A stretch of DNA of 41,627 nucleotides from Bacteroidaceae bacterium. Its GTDB lineage: Bacteria; Bacteroidota; Bacteroidia; Bacteroidales; Bacteroidaceae. Position 1 is the first letter of the stretch; every line of letters begins with the position of its first letter. Of this stretch, positions 1-8,343 are shown one piece after another. The notes under the pieces are model-generated. The model saw nothing but the letters and a program-made list of their open reading frames with translations, searched no databases and was not told the DNA's origin. The stretch covers positions 1-41,627 of the forward strand of contig JAFZYE010000038.1 in the NCBI GenBank assembly GCA_017616445.1, given 5' to 3'. Made by a program: the position numbers and the translations under genes.

Positions 1-88
1 ATAGTGTCTAAAATTGCCATCCCGACTTTACAAATGCCTGTTTTGCCCATAAATTTCTTGACTTTTTACAAAATAATATAAAAAATAC

Positions 89-119
89 TTTGTATTTTAT
101 TATATATTTTGTAACTTTG
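89..119 (+). promoter_or_regulatory. Bacteroidetes-type promoter of the HU-like gene
   Basis: A TTTG at 89-92 and a TAACTTTG at 112-119 lie 19 bases apart, matching the -33/-7 pair used by the Bacteroidetes primary sigma factor. Transcription would start near 125, which leaves an untranslated leader of about 160 bases before the HU-like gene. The 88 bases before the promoter are AT-rich and show no gene. Confidence 0.75.
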
Positions 120-144
120 CACTACCAAAAGACAGGCACCGAAT

Positions 145-258
145 AATCAGCGGCGAGCAGAGGGGTTGAAAAACGCTCGAAGAGAAACATAGTTTCGCTT
201 GCAGAGAAAAGTAGTTTCGCTCTTAGAGAAAGGCCTTTTCGCTCAAATAACGCTGATT
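145..258 (+). promoter_or_regulatory. Structured 5' leader with four 22-base repeats
   Basis: Four tandem 22-base units occupy 159-180, 181-202, 203-224 and 225-246. Each starts AGAG and carries CGCT at offset 15-18. The last three fold as AGAGAAA pairing with TTTCGCT (one mismatch), giving three small hairpins. In the first unit, CGAGC (154-158) can pair with GCTCG (175-179). An 8-base pairing, AATCAGCG at 145-152 with CGCTGATT at 251-258, can close the whole set into a multibranched structure. It lies wholly inside the predicted untranslated leader and ends 26 bases before the start codon. A regulatory role in mRNA stability or HU autoregulation is inference. Confidence 0.6.
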
Positions 259-284
259 TTCACTAACAAATTGGCCTATTTGGT

Positions 285-1157
285 ATGAAAAACATGGGAC
301 AAATCCAAATCAAGAAGATTGGTCGTAAGGTAGTAACCGGTAAGGTAGGCGAAAACCGCACGAAGGTGCAGAAGACCTACGGAAAGATCATCTACAACGG
401 AACACTGGGGCTGACCGAGATGGCGGCTCACATCGCAAAGCACGGTTCCGTATTCACGGAAGACGTAGTAATCGGTGTCATCACCAAGCTGAAGAACTGC
501 ATCCAGGAGATGCTGGCCGACGGCTACAAGGTGAAGCTCGACGGTATCGGTACGTTCTATCCGGTCGTCACTTCAGAGGGTGTAGCAGACGCTGATGGCT
601 ACAGCACACAGGCAAACATCGTCCGCGTGGGCGTTAAGTTCCTTGCCGACCAGAGCAAGCGTTCGCTCTACAAGGCTTCAGCCATGAAGAACGACACGTC
701 TCTCACGCTCAAGCTCTACAACGAGCTCACTGCAGAGGACGAAGAGGGTGATGGCGAAGGCGGTGATCCTTCGAATGGAGGCTCAGGACAGGGCGGTTCA
801 AGCCAGAACAACGGTTCAAGCAGTTCAAGCGGTAGCGAGAACCAAGGTGGCAGCCAGAACAGTGGCAACAGCGGTTCAAGCTCCAGCGTAGCTGCTCCAA
901 CCATCAGCGGCACGACTCCGTTCGATGACTCCACTCAGGTAACCATCTCAGGTCCTGCAGGTTCAACCATCAAGTACACCACCAACGGAGTAGCCCCAAC
1001 CGCTACGTACGGTAACGACTACGAGGAGCCCATCACCCTCAATGCATCCGCAACCGTCAAGGCCGTAGCCATCATCGATGGCGTAGCCAGCGAAGTAGCT
1101 ACGAAGCAGTTCACTAAGAACGGAAGCCAAGGTGGCGGAGGTGAAGAAGGAATGTAG
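285..1157 (+). CDS. HU-like DNA-binding protein with C-terminal chitobiase-type domain
   Basis: Residues about 1-148 form a Bacteroidetes-type HU/IHF-related DNA-binding domain, including the GIGTFYP strand typical of these proteins, so the expected role is nucleoid binding in the cytoplasm. An acidic stretch (151-160) and a Gly/Ser/Asn/Gln linker (about 160-202) lead to a domain at about 203-283. That domain resembles the CHB_HEX_C-type beta-sandwich, with the signature IKYTTNGVAPT followed by AVAIIDG. This second domain is usually found in secreted proteins, but there is no signal peptide here. A second ATG at 294 is an alternative start (MGQIQ). The gene stands alone behind its own promoter and long structured leader. 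HU-type function is well supported; the role of the C-terminal domain is unknown. Confidence 0.85.
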   Translation: MKNMGQIQIKKIGRKVVTGKVGENRTKVQKTYGKIIYNGTLGLTEMAAHIAKHGSVFTEDVVIGVITKLKNCIQEMLADGYKVKLDGIGTFYPVVTSEGVADADGYSTQANIVRVGVKFLADQSKRSLYKASAMKNDTSLTLKLYNELTAEDEEGDGEGGDPSNGGSGQGGSSQNNGSSSSSGSENQGGSQNSGNSGSSSSVAAPTISGTTPFDDSTQVTISGPAGSTIKYTTNGVAPTATYGNDYEEPITLNASATVKAVAIIDGVASEVATKQFTKNGSQGGGGEEGM

Positions 1158-1163
1158 AAGACA

Positions 1164-1271
1164 GTTAGGAGTTAGGAGTTAGGAGTTAGGAGTTAACAGC
1201 TCCGCTCCTCTCCTGACTGGCGAAACAAAACCTACTAGCCAACTAAACTATTAACCAATTAACCTAATAAC
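1164..1271. repeat. GTTAGGA heptad array and 8-base phased tract
   Basis: Four exact GTTAGGA heptads occupy 1164-1191, starting seven bases after the stop codon of the HU-like gene. Further on, about 1236-1271 consists of words such as TATTAACC, AATTAACC and TAATAACC spaced 8 bases apart, running up to the 3' end of purT. No gene or convincing terminator is visible between the two convergent genes. Confidence 0.75.
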
Positions 1272-2441
1272 CTACTTCCCAACAACCTCTACTTTGGCTG
1301 CGAGTGACTTGCACTTATCACGTAACTCGTCGAGGGGTGTTCCCACCTTGTCGTAACATACGACAACTCCCATACGGCGACCTACATGGGCAACTGGCTT
1401 GCCGAAGATACGAAGATATGTACGAGGTGCGGCACAGACGGCTTCGATACCTGTATAATCAGGATGGTCGGTCTCGATGCCTGAGAGGATAACGGCACTC
1501 GCCCCACTCTTCTCCTGAGTGATCTCTGGAATAGGCAGTCCGAGGACGGCACGACAATGGAGTTCGAACTCACTGAGGTTCTGGGTACCTGCGAGGGTTA
1601 CCATACCTGTATCATGTGGACGTGGAGAGAGTTCTGAGAAGTACACTCCGTCCTGGTTGCTGATGAAGAACTCAACGCCCCAGATGCCGGCTCCTGTAAG
1701 TGCTCCTGTCACCTTGGCTGCCATCTCCTGTGCTGTCTTCAGGTGTTCGGGCTTCATAGGCATCGGTTGGAAACTCTCACGATAGTCCCCACCCTTCTGT
1801 ACATGTCCGACTGGTGCACAGAACAGGGTCTGACCGTTCTTCTGAGTGACAGTCAGCAGGGTGATCTCATAGTCGAAACGAATGAACTGCTCGACAATCA
1901 CTTCCTTGATGTCACCACGTGCTCCCTTGGCTGCGAAGTCCCATGCCTGCTGCAATTCTGCAGGGCTGTCGACTTTACTCTGACCGTGTCCTGATGATGA
2001 CATGAGTGGCTTCACGATGAACGGATAGCCGATTTCGTTGGCTGCTGCCTCGAACTCTTCGAAAGTCTTTGCATATTTGTAGTTGGCGGTCTTCAGTCCC
2101 AACTCTGTATGTGCCAACTCACGGATGGCCTTGCGGTTCATAGTGAAGTTGACGGCACGTGCTGATGGTACTACCTGGATGCCCATCTGCTCACATTCGT
2201 AGAGTTTCTCTGTACGGATTGCCTCTATCTCAGGCACGATGATGTCGGGCTGATGTTTCTTGACGGCTGCCATCAAAGCTTCACCGTCGAGCATAGGAAA
2301 TACTTCGCACTCGTCAGCTACTTGCATAGCAGGGGCGTGCTCGTATGCATCGCATGCTACTACGTACTGACCTTTTCTCTTGCAGGCGATAACAAACTCC
2401 TTACCGAGTTCGCCTGACCCTAAAAGCATGATTTTTTTCAT
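1272..2441 (-). CDS. purT: Formate-dependent phosphoribosylglycinamide formyltransferase PurT
   Basis: A 389-residue ATP-grasp enzyme that uses formate and ATP to formylate GAR to FGAR in cytosolic de novo purine synthesis. The N-terminal nucleotide-binding fold starts [11 protein letters not shown]. The central ATP-grasp region has [17 protein letters not shown] and the metal/ATP segment GVEFFI...[14 protein letters not shown]. Length and motif order match the PurT family throughout. It lies 119 bases downstream of the DUF4301 gene on the same strand. No -7 element is visible directly upstream, so it may be cotranscribed with that gene. Identification is secure. Confidence 0.96.
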   Translation of the reverse strand: MKKIMLLGSGELGKEFVIACKRKGQYVVACDAYEHAPAMQVADECEVFPMLDGEALMAAVKKHQPDIIVPEIEAIRTEKLYECEQMGIQVVPSARAVNFTMNRKAIRELAHTELGLKTANYKYAKTFEEFEAAANEIGYPFIVKPLMSSSGHGQSKVDSPAELQQAWDFAAKGARGDIKEVIVEQFIRFDYEITLLTVTQKNGQTLFCAPVGHVQKGGDYRESFQPMPMKPEHLKTAQEMAAKVTGALTGAGIWGVEFFISNQDGVYFSELSPRPHDTGMVTLAGTQNLSEFELHCRAVLGLPIPEITQEKSGASAVILSGIETDHPDYTGIEAVCAAPRTYLRIFGKPVAHVGRRMGVVVCYDKVGTPLDELRDKCKSLAAKVEVVGK

Positions 2442-2460
2442 TGAATATTTGGTTTTTGAT

Positions 2461-2560
2461 GATGAGTCTTATGGGGCTTATAGGCCTTATGGGACGAATA
2501 AGCTTAATGTGGCTAATGGGCCTTATGAGCCTAATAAGCTGTAAGCTGTAAGCAAGCTTC
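2461..2560. repeat. 9-base phased CTTATGGGG/CTTATAGGC tract
   Basis: The gap between purT and the DUF4301 gene holds tandem nonads: CTTATGGGG at 2468-2476, CTTATAGGC at 2477-2485 and CTTATGGGA at 2486-2494. Related units continue at 2513-2539 (CTAATGGGC, CTTATGAGC, CTAATAAGC), then two CTGTAAG-like heptads. The tract is noncoding and lies inside a presumed minus-strand operon. It is another short-word tract of the type seen elsewhere in this window, with period 9 instead of 7. Confidence 0.65.
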
Positions 2561-4081
2561 TTACTGATGCTGTTCCCTCAGCAGATCATTCACCGTCTTT
2601 ACTGGGTTGAAGGTCTCGAGTGGTACTTCGACGAAGATGGTGTTCCAGTCGCTCATGGCTCCGTTCCAGAGTCCTGGGAGCTCAAGGGCTTTCAGTTCCT
2701 TACCGTTCTTGCTCTTTGAAGAGATGAATCCTGTCTGTGGGTCGACATAACGTGGTAGATCGAAGTGGTTACCTTTGTAGTCCTTCACTGCACATACGAG
2801 ATCAACGGGATTGAAGTGTGTGCCGCTCTTGAACATCTTGACATACTCCTCGTTGTTGGTGTCGATCTGTGAACTCTCGAGAATCTGCAGAGAGATGGTG
2901 CCGTCGGGGTTGTATGCAAGGAACGGACCTCCACCTGGTTCCCCTACGTTCTTCACCATACCGCACACACGCATCGGGCGGTTGAGTTTGCTACGCAGAT
3001 AAACGGCCATCTCGGTATCCTCCAGGTTCTTCAGGTTCGGATTCTGACAACAGAGGTCGTTCTTTACGAAACGAATCATCTCAACCAGATCGTCATGGGT
3101 GTACTTACCTGTATCAAGCAGACGGATGTAGTCGAATGCCCGCTGTTGCAGCGATACCAGCACGCCGGCAATGACCTTCTTGAAACGAACGGTAGGTTCT
3201 TTCAGGCGGTCGGGCACCACATTATCTATGTTCTTAATGAAGATCACATCGGCATCGATGTCGTTCAGGTTCTCGATCAGCGCTCCATGTCCTCCTGGAC
3301 GGAACAGAATCGTACCATCCTCATTACGGAAAGGTTCATTCTCGATAGTTGCAGCTACGGTATCTGTGCTCGACTTCTGCTCAGAGAAGCTGATATTGTA
3401 TTTCACACCAAACTTAGCCTCGTATTCGGCCTTCTTAGATTCCACAAGCGACTCAAACAGCGGACGGTGCTCAGGGCTGACAGTGAAATGAACGTTTACC
3501 TTACCATCCTTACCTGCTGCATAGAGCGCACCTTCGACAAGATGCTCCTCGAGTGGGGTACGAACACAATCGTCGTAGGCATGGAACTGCAAAAGGCCCT
3601 TTGGCAGTTTGCCATAGTTCAAACCTTCCTCATCCAACAGACAAGCCACCACAGCTTTGTAGTCGCCCTCATCGATAAGGTCTTCAACGGTCTTACCTTC
3701 GTTGACCACACATGCATCGTTGAGCGCATCATAGAATGCAAAATTGGAGATGTGAGCGAAGAAAACCTTCATGAAATCCGTATCGGGCTCATCAGCCTCA
3801 CCATCGAGAAACTCAAACAGATTCTTGAACATACGTGATGCTGCACCTGATGCAGGAACAAACTTCTGAACGGTGTGAGTGCCTTTCAGATACTCGTCCC
3901 ATGCGTTGAGATAGGTCTCCTGCTGAGCGCCATCTGCTACTGTGATTCCATTACCCGGAGCTGCTGCTCCTGCCAGTTTCAAAAAGGGAAAACCAGACTT
4001 GAATTGTCCAAGCTGTTTGTTAAACAGTTCCTCAGAGATGCCTTTCGACTGAAGGAACTCCTTGTCTTGTTGTGTAAGCAT
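2561..4081 (-). CDS. DUF4301 family protein
   Basis: A 506-residue soluble protein with no signal peptide or membrane segment. The N-terminal region has the VQKFVPASGAASRMFK motif and a later segment TILFRPGGHGALIENLND. Both look like nucleotide- or sugar-nucleotide-binding loops and are typical of the Bacteroidetes DUF4301 family, whose usual length is about 500 residues. The biochemical role of this family is not established as far as I know. It is transcribed away from relA, with its own -7 element at 4116-4123, and purT follows on the same strand. Family assignment is confident; function is unknown. Confidence 0.85.
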   Translation of the reverse strand: MLTQQDKEFLQSKGISEELFNKQLGQFKSGFPFLKLAGAAAPGNGITVADGAQQETYLNAWDEYLKGTHTVQKFVPASGAASRMFKNLFEFLDGEADEPDTDFMKVFFAHISNFAFYDALNDACVVNEGKTVEDLIDEGDYKAVVACLLDEEGLNYGKLPKGLLQFHAYDDCVRTPLEEHLVEGALYAAGKDGKVNVHFTVSPEHRPLFESLVESKKAEYEAKFGVKYNISFSEQKSSTDTVAATIENEPFRNEDGTILFRPGGHGALIENLNDIDADVIFIKNIDNVVPDRLKEPTVRFKKVIAGVLVSLQQRAFDYIRLLDTGKYTHDDLVEMIRFVKNDLCCQNPNLKNLEDTEMAVYLRSKLNRPMRVCGMVKNVGEPGGGPFLAYNPDGTISLQILESSQIDTNNEEYVKMFKSGTHFNPVDLVCAVKDYKGNHFDLPRYVDPQTGFISSKSKNGKELKALELPGLWNGAMSDWNTIFVEVPLETFNPVKTVNDLLREQHQ

Positions 4082-4115
4082 ATAGTAATTTTTTTGGTTT
4101 GCAAGAATTCAACCA

Positions 4116-4123
4116 CAAAGGTA
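4116..4123 (-). promoter_or_regulatory. -7 element for the DUF4301-purT unit
   Basis: Read on the minus strand this is TACCTTTG, a match to TAnnTTTG, 35-42 bases upstream of the DUF4301 start codon. I see no clear -33 TTTG at the usual spacing. Confidence 0.55.
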
Positions 4124-4182
4124 CAAATAATTTACAATTTGACGATTTTTAATTTACTATTTTTTTCTTTTTTCTGCTTTTT

Positions 4183-4258
4183 TTCATTCTTTCATTCTTC
4201 CATTTTTCATTTTTTCTTAACTCTTAATTCTTAATTCTTAACTTTTTTTGTACCTTTG
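4183..4258 (+). promoter_or_regulatory. relA promoter preceded by heptad array
   Basis: TACCTTTG at 4251-4258 is the -7 element. Directly upstream, four heptads occupy 4216-4243 (CTTAACT, CTTAATT, CTTAATT, CTTAACT) where a -33 element would lie. Before those comes an 8-base phased T-rich stretch (TTCATTCT repeated, from 4183). No canonical -33 TTTG is present at the expected distance, so the heptads replace or obscure it. Confidence 0.6.
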
Positions 4259-4284
4259 CACAAGATTTGAAAAGGAGGGGAAAC

Positions 4285-6495
4285 ATGAATGCACAAACAG
4301 AGCAAATAATAGAAACCTTGCAAAGGGTTGAGAAGCTCACAGCTGAGATCATCAACAAGACCGAGCAAGACACCATAAGAAAACTGATTCTTGAAAAGAG
4401 CAAAGAAATCAGCCAGCAGACAGAGATTGAACGAGTATTCGGCCTGAATCCTGTGTTGTTTGACTTGCAGACCACCCTTATCACAATAGAAGAGATAGGA
4501 GTGAGTCGTGCCGTCATCATCAGCACCATGCTCCACGAGTATGTACATCGTGGGGTAATCACGGAAAACGAGATTAGCACGATGTTTGGCGAAGAGGTGT
4601 CGAAAATCATTCATGGTCTCTTGAAAGTGAACGAACTCTATGCGAAAAGCACAAGTGTAAACACAGATAACTACCGCGATCTGATGCTTTCGTTTGCTGA
4701 GGACATGAGGGTTATCTTCATCATCATAGCAGACCGTGTGAACCTCATGCGTCAGATAAAAGACCTGGGTAGTGACGAGGCTCGTCAAAAAGTGGCCAAG
4801 GAAGCCAGTTTCCTCTATGCACCTTTGGCTCATAAACTCGGTCTATACCTGATTAAATCAGAACTTGAAGACTTATCGCTAAAATACTTGGAGACAGAAA
4901 GTTTCTACATGCTAAAAGAGAAGTTGAACGCCACCAAGAAAGCACGCGATGAGTATATCCATAAGTTCATCACCCCTATTGAGGAAAAGTTGCAGGCTGC
5001 CGGACTGAAATTCCATATCAAAGGACGTACGAAGAGCATACACTCCATCTGGCAGAAGATGCAGAAACAGAAATGTCAGTTCGAAGGAATCTACGACCTT
5101 TTTGCCATCCGTATCATCCTCGATTCCAAGCCCGAACGCGAAAAGCAGGACTGCTGGCAGGTGTATAGCATCGTGACAGACATGTATCGCCCGAACCCGA
5201 AACGTCTGCGCGACTGGCTCAGCGTACCCAAGAGTAACGGATATGAGAGCCTGCACACCACTGTGATGGGCCCTGAAGGCAAATGGGTAGAGATACAGAT
5301 TCGTACGGAGCGGATGGACGATATCGCCGAACACGGATTGGCCGCCCATTGGAGATATAAAGGAGTAAAAGATAGCGGAGCTAAGTTGGAGGACTGGCTG
5401 AAAGACGTACGTAGCGCATTAGAGACCCAGGGAACATCGGATGAGCAGATGGTTGACCCGTTCAAGGTGGACCTCTACAGCGATGAGGTATTTGTGTTCA
5501 CGCCGAAAGGCGACCTGTTCAAGTTGCCCAAGGGGGCTACCCTACTCGACTTCGCCTACCAGATTCACACAAATATAGGTTCACACTGTAGCGGAGGACT
5601 CATTAACGGGAAGAATGTGTCCGTACGCACCAAACTCCAGACTGGCGACCAAGTCGAGATTCTCACCAATCCCAACCAGTTGCCTAAACGCGACTGGCTC
5701 AATTATGCCATCACATCAAAGGCACGCAGCAAGATTCGCCAAAGCATCAACGAACAGGAACTGAAGACTGCCACCTATGCGAAGGAGACACTTGAGCGTA
5801 AGTTCAAGAACAAGAAGCTGGAGATGGTGGAACCAACGCTGATGAAGACCATCAAACGACTGGGATTCAAGCATGTGATGGAGTTCTACAAAGCCCTCAC
5901 GGAAGAGGTGCTGGGGGTGGACAAAGTGATTGATGCCTATATTGAGGAACAGAAACGTGAGAACAACGAACTGCCCCTTGCTGAGACCATCAGCGCCGAG
6001 AACTTCCACTTAGACGAAGGAAACGAAAACCTGATGGGTCGTTCCGGTAAGGACGTGCTGCTGATTGGTAATAATATAAAAGGTGTGGAATACAACCTCG
6101 CCAAATGCTGCAATCCTATCTATGGTGACGAGATCGTAGGATTTGTGACAGTGAGCCGAGGTATCACCATTCACAGGAAGAGTTGTCCGAACTGTCGCAG
6201 GCTGCTTGAGCAGATGTCCTATCGTGCCATCGAGGTGAACTGGGCCGAACAGAGCAGCGGCATGTTTGCCATCACCCTGCATATCATCGGAAATGATGAT
6301 GTGGGTATCGTGAGCAACATCACAAGCATCATCGCCAAGGAGAAGAACATCCTGCTTCGCAGCATCGACATCAAATCATCGGAGGACGGCCTCTTCGCCG
6401 GTCACCTCACCATCATGATTGATGACAACAAACGCCTCAATCAACTGATTAAGAAGATTCAAGCGGTGAAAGGCGTAAAGAATGTGACGAGATAG
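4285..6495 (+). CDS. relA: RelA/SpoT-family (p)ppGpp synthetase with degenerate hydrolase domain
   Basis: A 736-residue long RelA/SpoT homolog that makes the stringent-response alarmone (p)ppGpp. Domain order: N-terminal HD-type region (to about residue 190), synthetase (about 230-345), TGS (about 385-445), a Cys-containing linker domain (about 600-655) and a C-terminal ACT domain (about 660-736). Synthetase motifs NGYESLHTTV and EIQIRTE (E336) are intact, and the loop RLRD (307-310) is of the basic RxKD class. In the N-terminal domain the usual HD pair reads H84-E85, the following ED pair is lost, and ADRxHNM reads ADRVNLM. Hydrolase activity is therefore probably absent. The start is ATG 4285, chosen for the strong AGGAGGGG at 4273-4280; an in-frame TTG at 4267 overlaps that site and is rejected. 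rlmH follows. Confidence 0.93.
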   Translation: MNAQTEQIIETLQRVEKLTAEIINKTEQDTIRKLILEKSKEISQQTEIERVFGLNPVLFDLQTTLITIEEIGVSRAVIISTMLHEYVHRGVITENEISTMFGEEVSKIIHGLLKVNELYAKSTSVNTDNYRDLMLSFAEDMRVIFIIIADRVNLMRQIKDLGSDEARQKVAKEASFLYAPLAHKLGLYLIKSELEDLSLKYLETESFYMLKEKLNATKKARDEYIHKFITPIEEKLQAAGLKFHIKGRTKSIHSIWQKMQKQKCQFEGIYDLFAIRIILDSKPEREKQDCWQVYSIVTDMYRPNPKRLRDWLSVPKSNGYESLHTTVMGPEGKWVEIQIRTERMDDIAEHGLAAHWRYKGVKDSGAKLEDWLKDVRSALETQGTSDEQMVDPFKVDLYSDEVFVFTPKGDLFKLPKGATLLDFAYQIHTNIGSHCSGGLINGKNVSVRTKLQTGDQVEILTNPNQLPKRDWLNYAITSKARSKIRQSINEQELKTATYAKETLERKFKNKKLEMVEPTLMKTIKRLGFKHVMEFYKALTEEVLGVDKVIDAYIEEQKRENNELPLAETISAENFHLDEGNENLMGRSGKDVLLIGNNIKGVEYNLAKCCNPIYGDEIVGFVTVSRGITIHRKSCPNCRRLLEQMSYRAIEVNWAEQSSGMFAITLHIIGNDDVGIVSNITSIIAKEKNILLRSIDIKSSEDGLFAGHLTIMIDDNKRLNQLIKKIQAVKGVKNVTR

Positions 6496-6568
6496 CCCCA
6501 TCCTGTCCCAGGAGGGAAAATGTAAAAATAAATAATTATAAAATGTAACAATTCAAGCCGAGTCTTTC

Positions 6569-6600
6569 TCTCCCCCTGGGGGAGACGGAGGGGGCTAGGG
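6569..6600. repeat. G/C-rich palindrome between relA and rlmH
   Basis: TCTCCCCC at 6569-6576, a central T, and GGGGGAGA at 6578-6585 form a perfect odd palindrome, followed by a G-rich run up to the rlmH start. The composition is very unlike the AT-rich flanks. It may be a dispersed repeat or a processing hairpin; it has no U-tract and is not a convincing intrinsic terminator. Confidence 0.55.
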
Positions 6601-6604
6601 GCTT

Positions 6605-7078
6605 ATGAAAATCAATTTGATATTGGTGGGAAAGACCACAAGCAAGACATTTCAGGCCATCATAGATGACTACAGCGAGCGGGTGACACACTACACCCCG
6701 TTCGAAGTGACCGTCATCCCTGAGCTGAAGAACACAAAGGCTATGTCGCAGGAGCAGCAGAAGAAGGCAGAAGGAGAACTGATACTGAAACAACTGCAAG
6801 ACAGCGATTATGTGGTGCTGCTCGACGAGCATGGGAAAGAATTCAGAAGCATTGAGTTTGCCACCTGGATAAGCAAGAAGCAACAAACAGTCAGCCGACG
6901 CTTGGTATTCATCATCGGAGGGCCGTACGGTTTTTCTGCAGAAATCTACCAGCGAGCCAATGAGAAGCTGTCGCTTTCGAAGATGACCTTTTCCCACCAA
7001 ATGGTGCGAATGATTTTTATTGAACAGCTCTATCGAGCCTTCACGATACTTAAAGGCGAGCAATACCATCACGAATAA
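6605..7078 (+). CDS. rlmH: 23S rRNA pseudouridine-1915 N3-methyltransferase RlmH
   Basis: A 157-residue SPOUT-family methyltransferase that uses S-adenosylmethionine to methylate pseudouridine 1915 in helix 69 of 23S rRNA on the assembled ribosome. The knot motifs VFIIGGPYGF and the C-terminal LSLSKMTFSHQMVRMIFIEQLYRAF are the RlmH signatures, and the length is exactly that of the family. It is the middle gene of relA-rlmH-DUF4421; the next gene starts 6 bases after its stop. Confidence 0.96.
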   Translation: MKINLILVGKTTSKTFQAIIDDYSERVTHYTPFEVTVIPELKNTKAMSQEQQKKAEGELILKQLQDSDYVVLLDEHGKEFRSIEFATWISKKQQTVSRRLVFIIGGPYGFSAEIYQRANEKLSLSKMTFSHQMVRMIFIEQLYRAFTILKGEQYHHE

Positions 7079-7084
7079 ACAGGA

Positions 7085-8323
7085 ATGCCTATGGTAAGAA
7101 TACTCATGATTTGCGGCCTCCTGTTCGCCTTGAATGCAGCAGGACAGGAAATGGACGCCATAGGAACTCTTTCTTCACAAAAGAGTGCTCCTACCCTGAA
7201 GGAACGGCTTCGTCAGTTAGAAGACTACCTGGACGACAAAGCTCGCTCCAAGGTTGATTCGCGTTATATAGAGGTGCCCGAAAAACCCTGGAGATTCATT
7301 CTTCGGTATAAGGCAAACGAGGTCGATGTGGAAAGCGACAACCGCATCGTCTCACCCGACACGGATGATTATTCGAAGTGGCAATTGCGGTTCAAGCCCC
7401 CAGTGGCTTCTTCTATCGGTTTCTGGGCAGGCTATCGTGGTACGGGAGTATCGTATTCTTTTTCACTCACCAAGAACGCAGGACGATATTTCTCCATCAG
7501 CACTACTGGCGCAAAGTACGGTTTTAACTTCCGTTTGAGACGGTTTCACACAGACGATGCTTCACTTACGGCTGCCGACTACTTTGCCGACGGAACGCTT
7601 GACGGAGAGGTGATAAAATCAAACGGGAAAATGCCGTCACCTGTATGGATTCGATCAGTCTATATCAACGGATACTATGTGTTCAACGGTCGCCGTTATT
7701 CACAGGCTGCCGCCTATAACCAATCCGTCATCCAGCGTCGTTCGGCAGGATCGTTCCTTGCTGGTGCCACATGGTACCAGTCATCATTCGACTATTCAGA
7801 TGACGCTAACGCCTTTTTCGCATTCATCGGTCACGGAGTGCATCGCATGGAAGTACATCAAGCGAATATCGGTTTTGGATACGGTTATAACTTCGTGCCT
7901 TTCAAAGGCCTTGTCATCAACGCAATGGTCATGCCGACACTCAGCGTTTATAACCGCGTGAAAGTAGATAAATATGACTTCAACTACTACTTCTCGTATG
8001 GTGAAGGCGAGACTGACGATTATGGGAGTTGGGACCCGAAGACTCGCACTTGGGCAAACGGAAAGACCTACAAACCTATAGGATTGGAAAGTGATAATGA
8101 CGAAGAATGGATGTATCAGATTGATTTCTGGGACAAGGGTTCCGAGACAGAGTATAGTGCGCTACGACTCAATGTAGATTTGCGTGTGGGTATTGCCTAT
8201 AACTGGAAAAACTATTTCATCGGTCTGCAAGCCCAACTCAACCGATTCTCCTATAAGGAGGGACAGAATAAAATCAGACTGTACGACGGATATGCACGAG
8301 TTGCATTTGGAACGAGGTTTTGA
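7085..8323 (+). CDS. DUF4421 family outer-membrane beta-barrel protein
   Basis: A 412-residue exported protein. A hydrophobic N-terminus (signal peptide ending near the AGQ at about 20) is followed by many alternating aromatic strands and a final phenylalanine (ARVAFGTRF), as in outer-membrane barrels. Segments such as FWAGYRGTGVSYSFSLTK and GFGYGYNFVPFKGL fit the Bacteroidetes DUF4421 family, for which no substrate is known. ATG 7085 is used; ATG 7091 (MVRILM) is equally possible. It is coupled tightly to rlmH and no promoter is visible between them. Barrel topology is inferred from strand pattern, not proven. Confidence 0.8.
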   Translation: MPMVRILMICGLLFALNAAGQEMDAIGTLSSQKSAPTLKERLRQLEDYLDDKARSKVDSRYIEVPEKPWRFILRYKANEVDVESDNRIVSPDTDDYSKWQLRFKPPVASSIGFWAGYRGTGVSYSFSLTKNAGRYFSISTTGAKYGFNFRLRRFHTDDASLTAADYFADGTLDGEVIKSNGKMPSPVWIRSVYINGYYVFNGRRYSQAAAYNQSVIQRRSAGSFLAGATWYQSSFDYSDDANAFFAFIGHGVHRMEVHQANIGFGYGYNFVPFKGLVINAMVMPTLSVYNRVKVDKYDFNYYFSYGEGETDDYGSWDPKTRTWANGKTYKPIGLESDNDEEWMYQIDFWDKGSETEYSALRLNVDLRVGIAYNWKNYFIGLQAQLNRFSYKEGQNKIRLYDGYARVAFGTRF

Positions 8324-8343
8324 ACACCCGACCCATAGGGGAT

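Noticed and set aside
1164-1191. Telomere-like repeat marking a linear replicon end
   Set aside because: The TTAGGAG units are short, occur at several internal positions in both orientations and use a 7-base period, not a terminal array.
3095-3838. A 247-residue plus-strand open frame within the DUF4301 gene
   Set aside because: Antisense shadow; no domain, and the minus-strand gene is a clear family member.
4267-4284. TTG start giving a six-residue longer RelA
   Set aside because: The strong AGGAGGGG sits between this TTG and ATG 4285 at ideal distance for the ATG.
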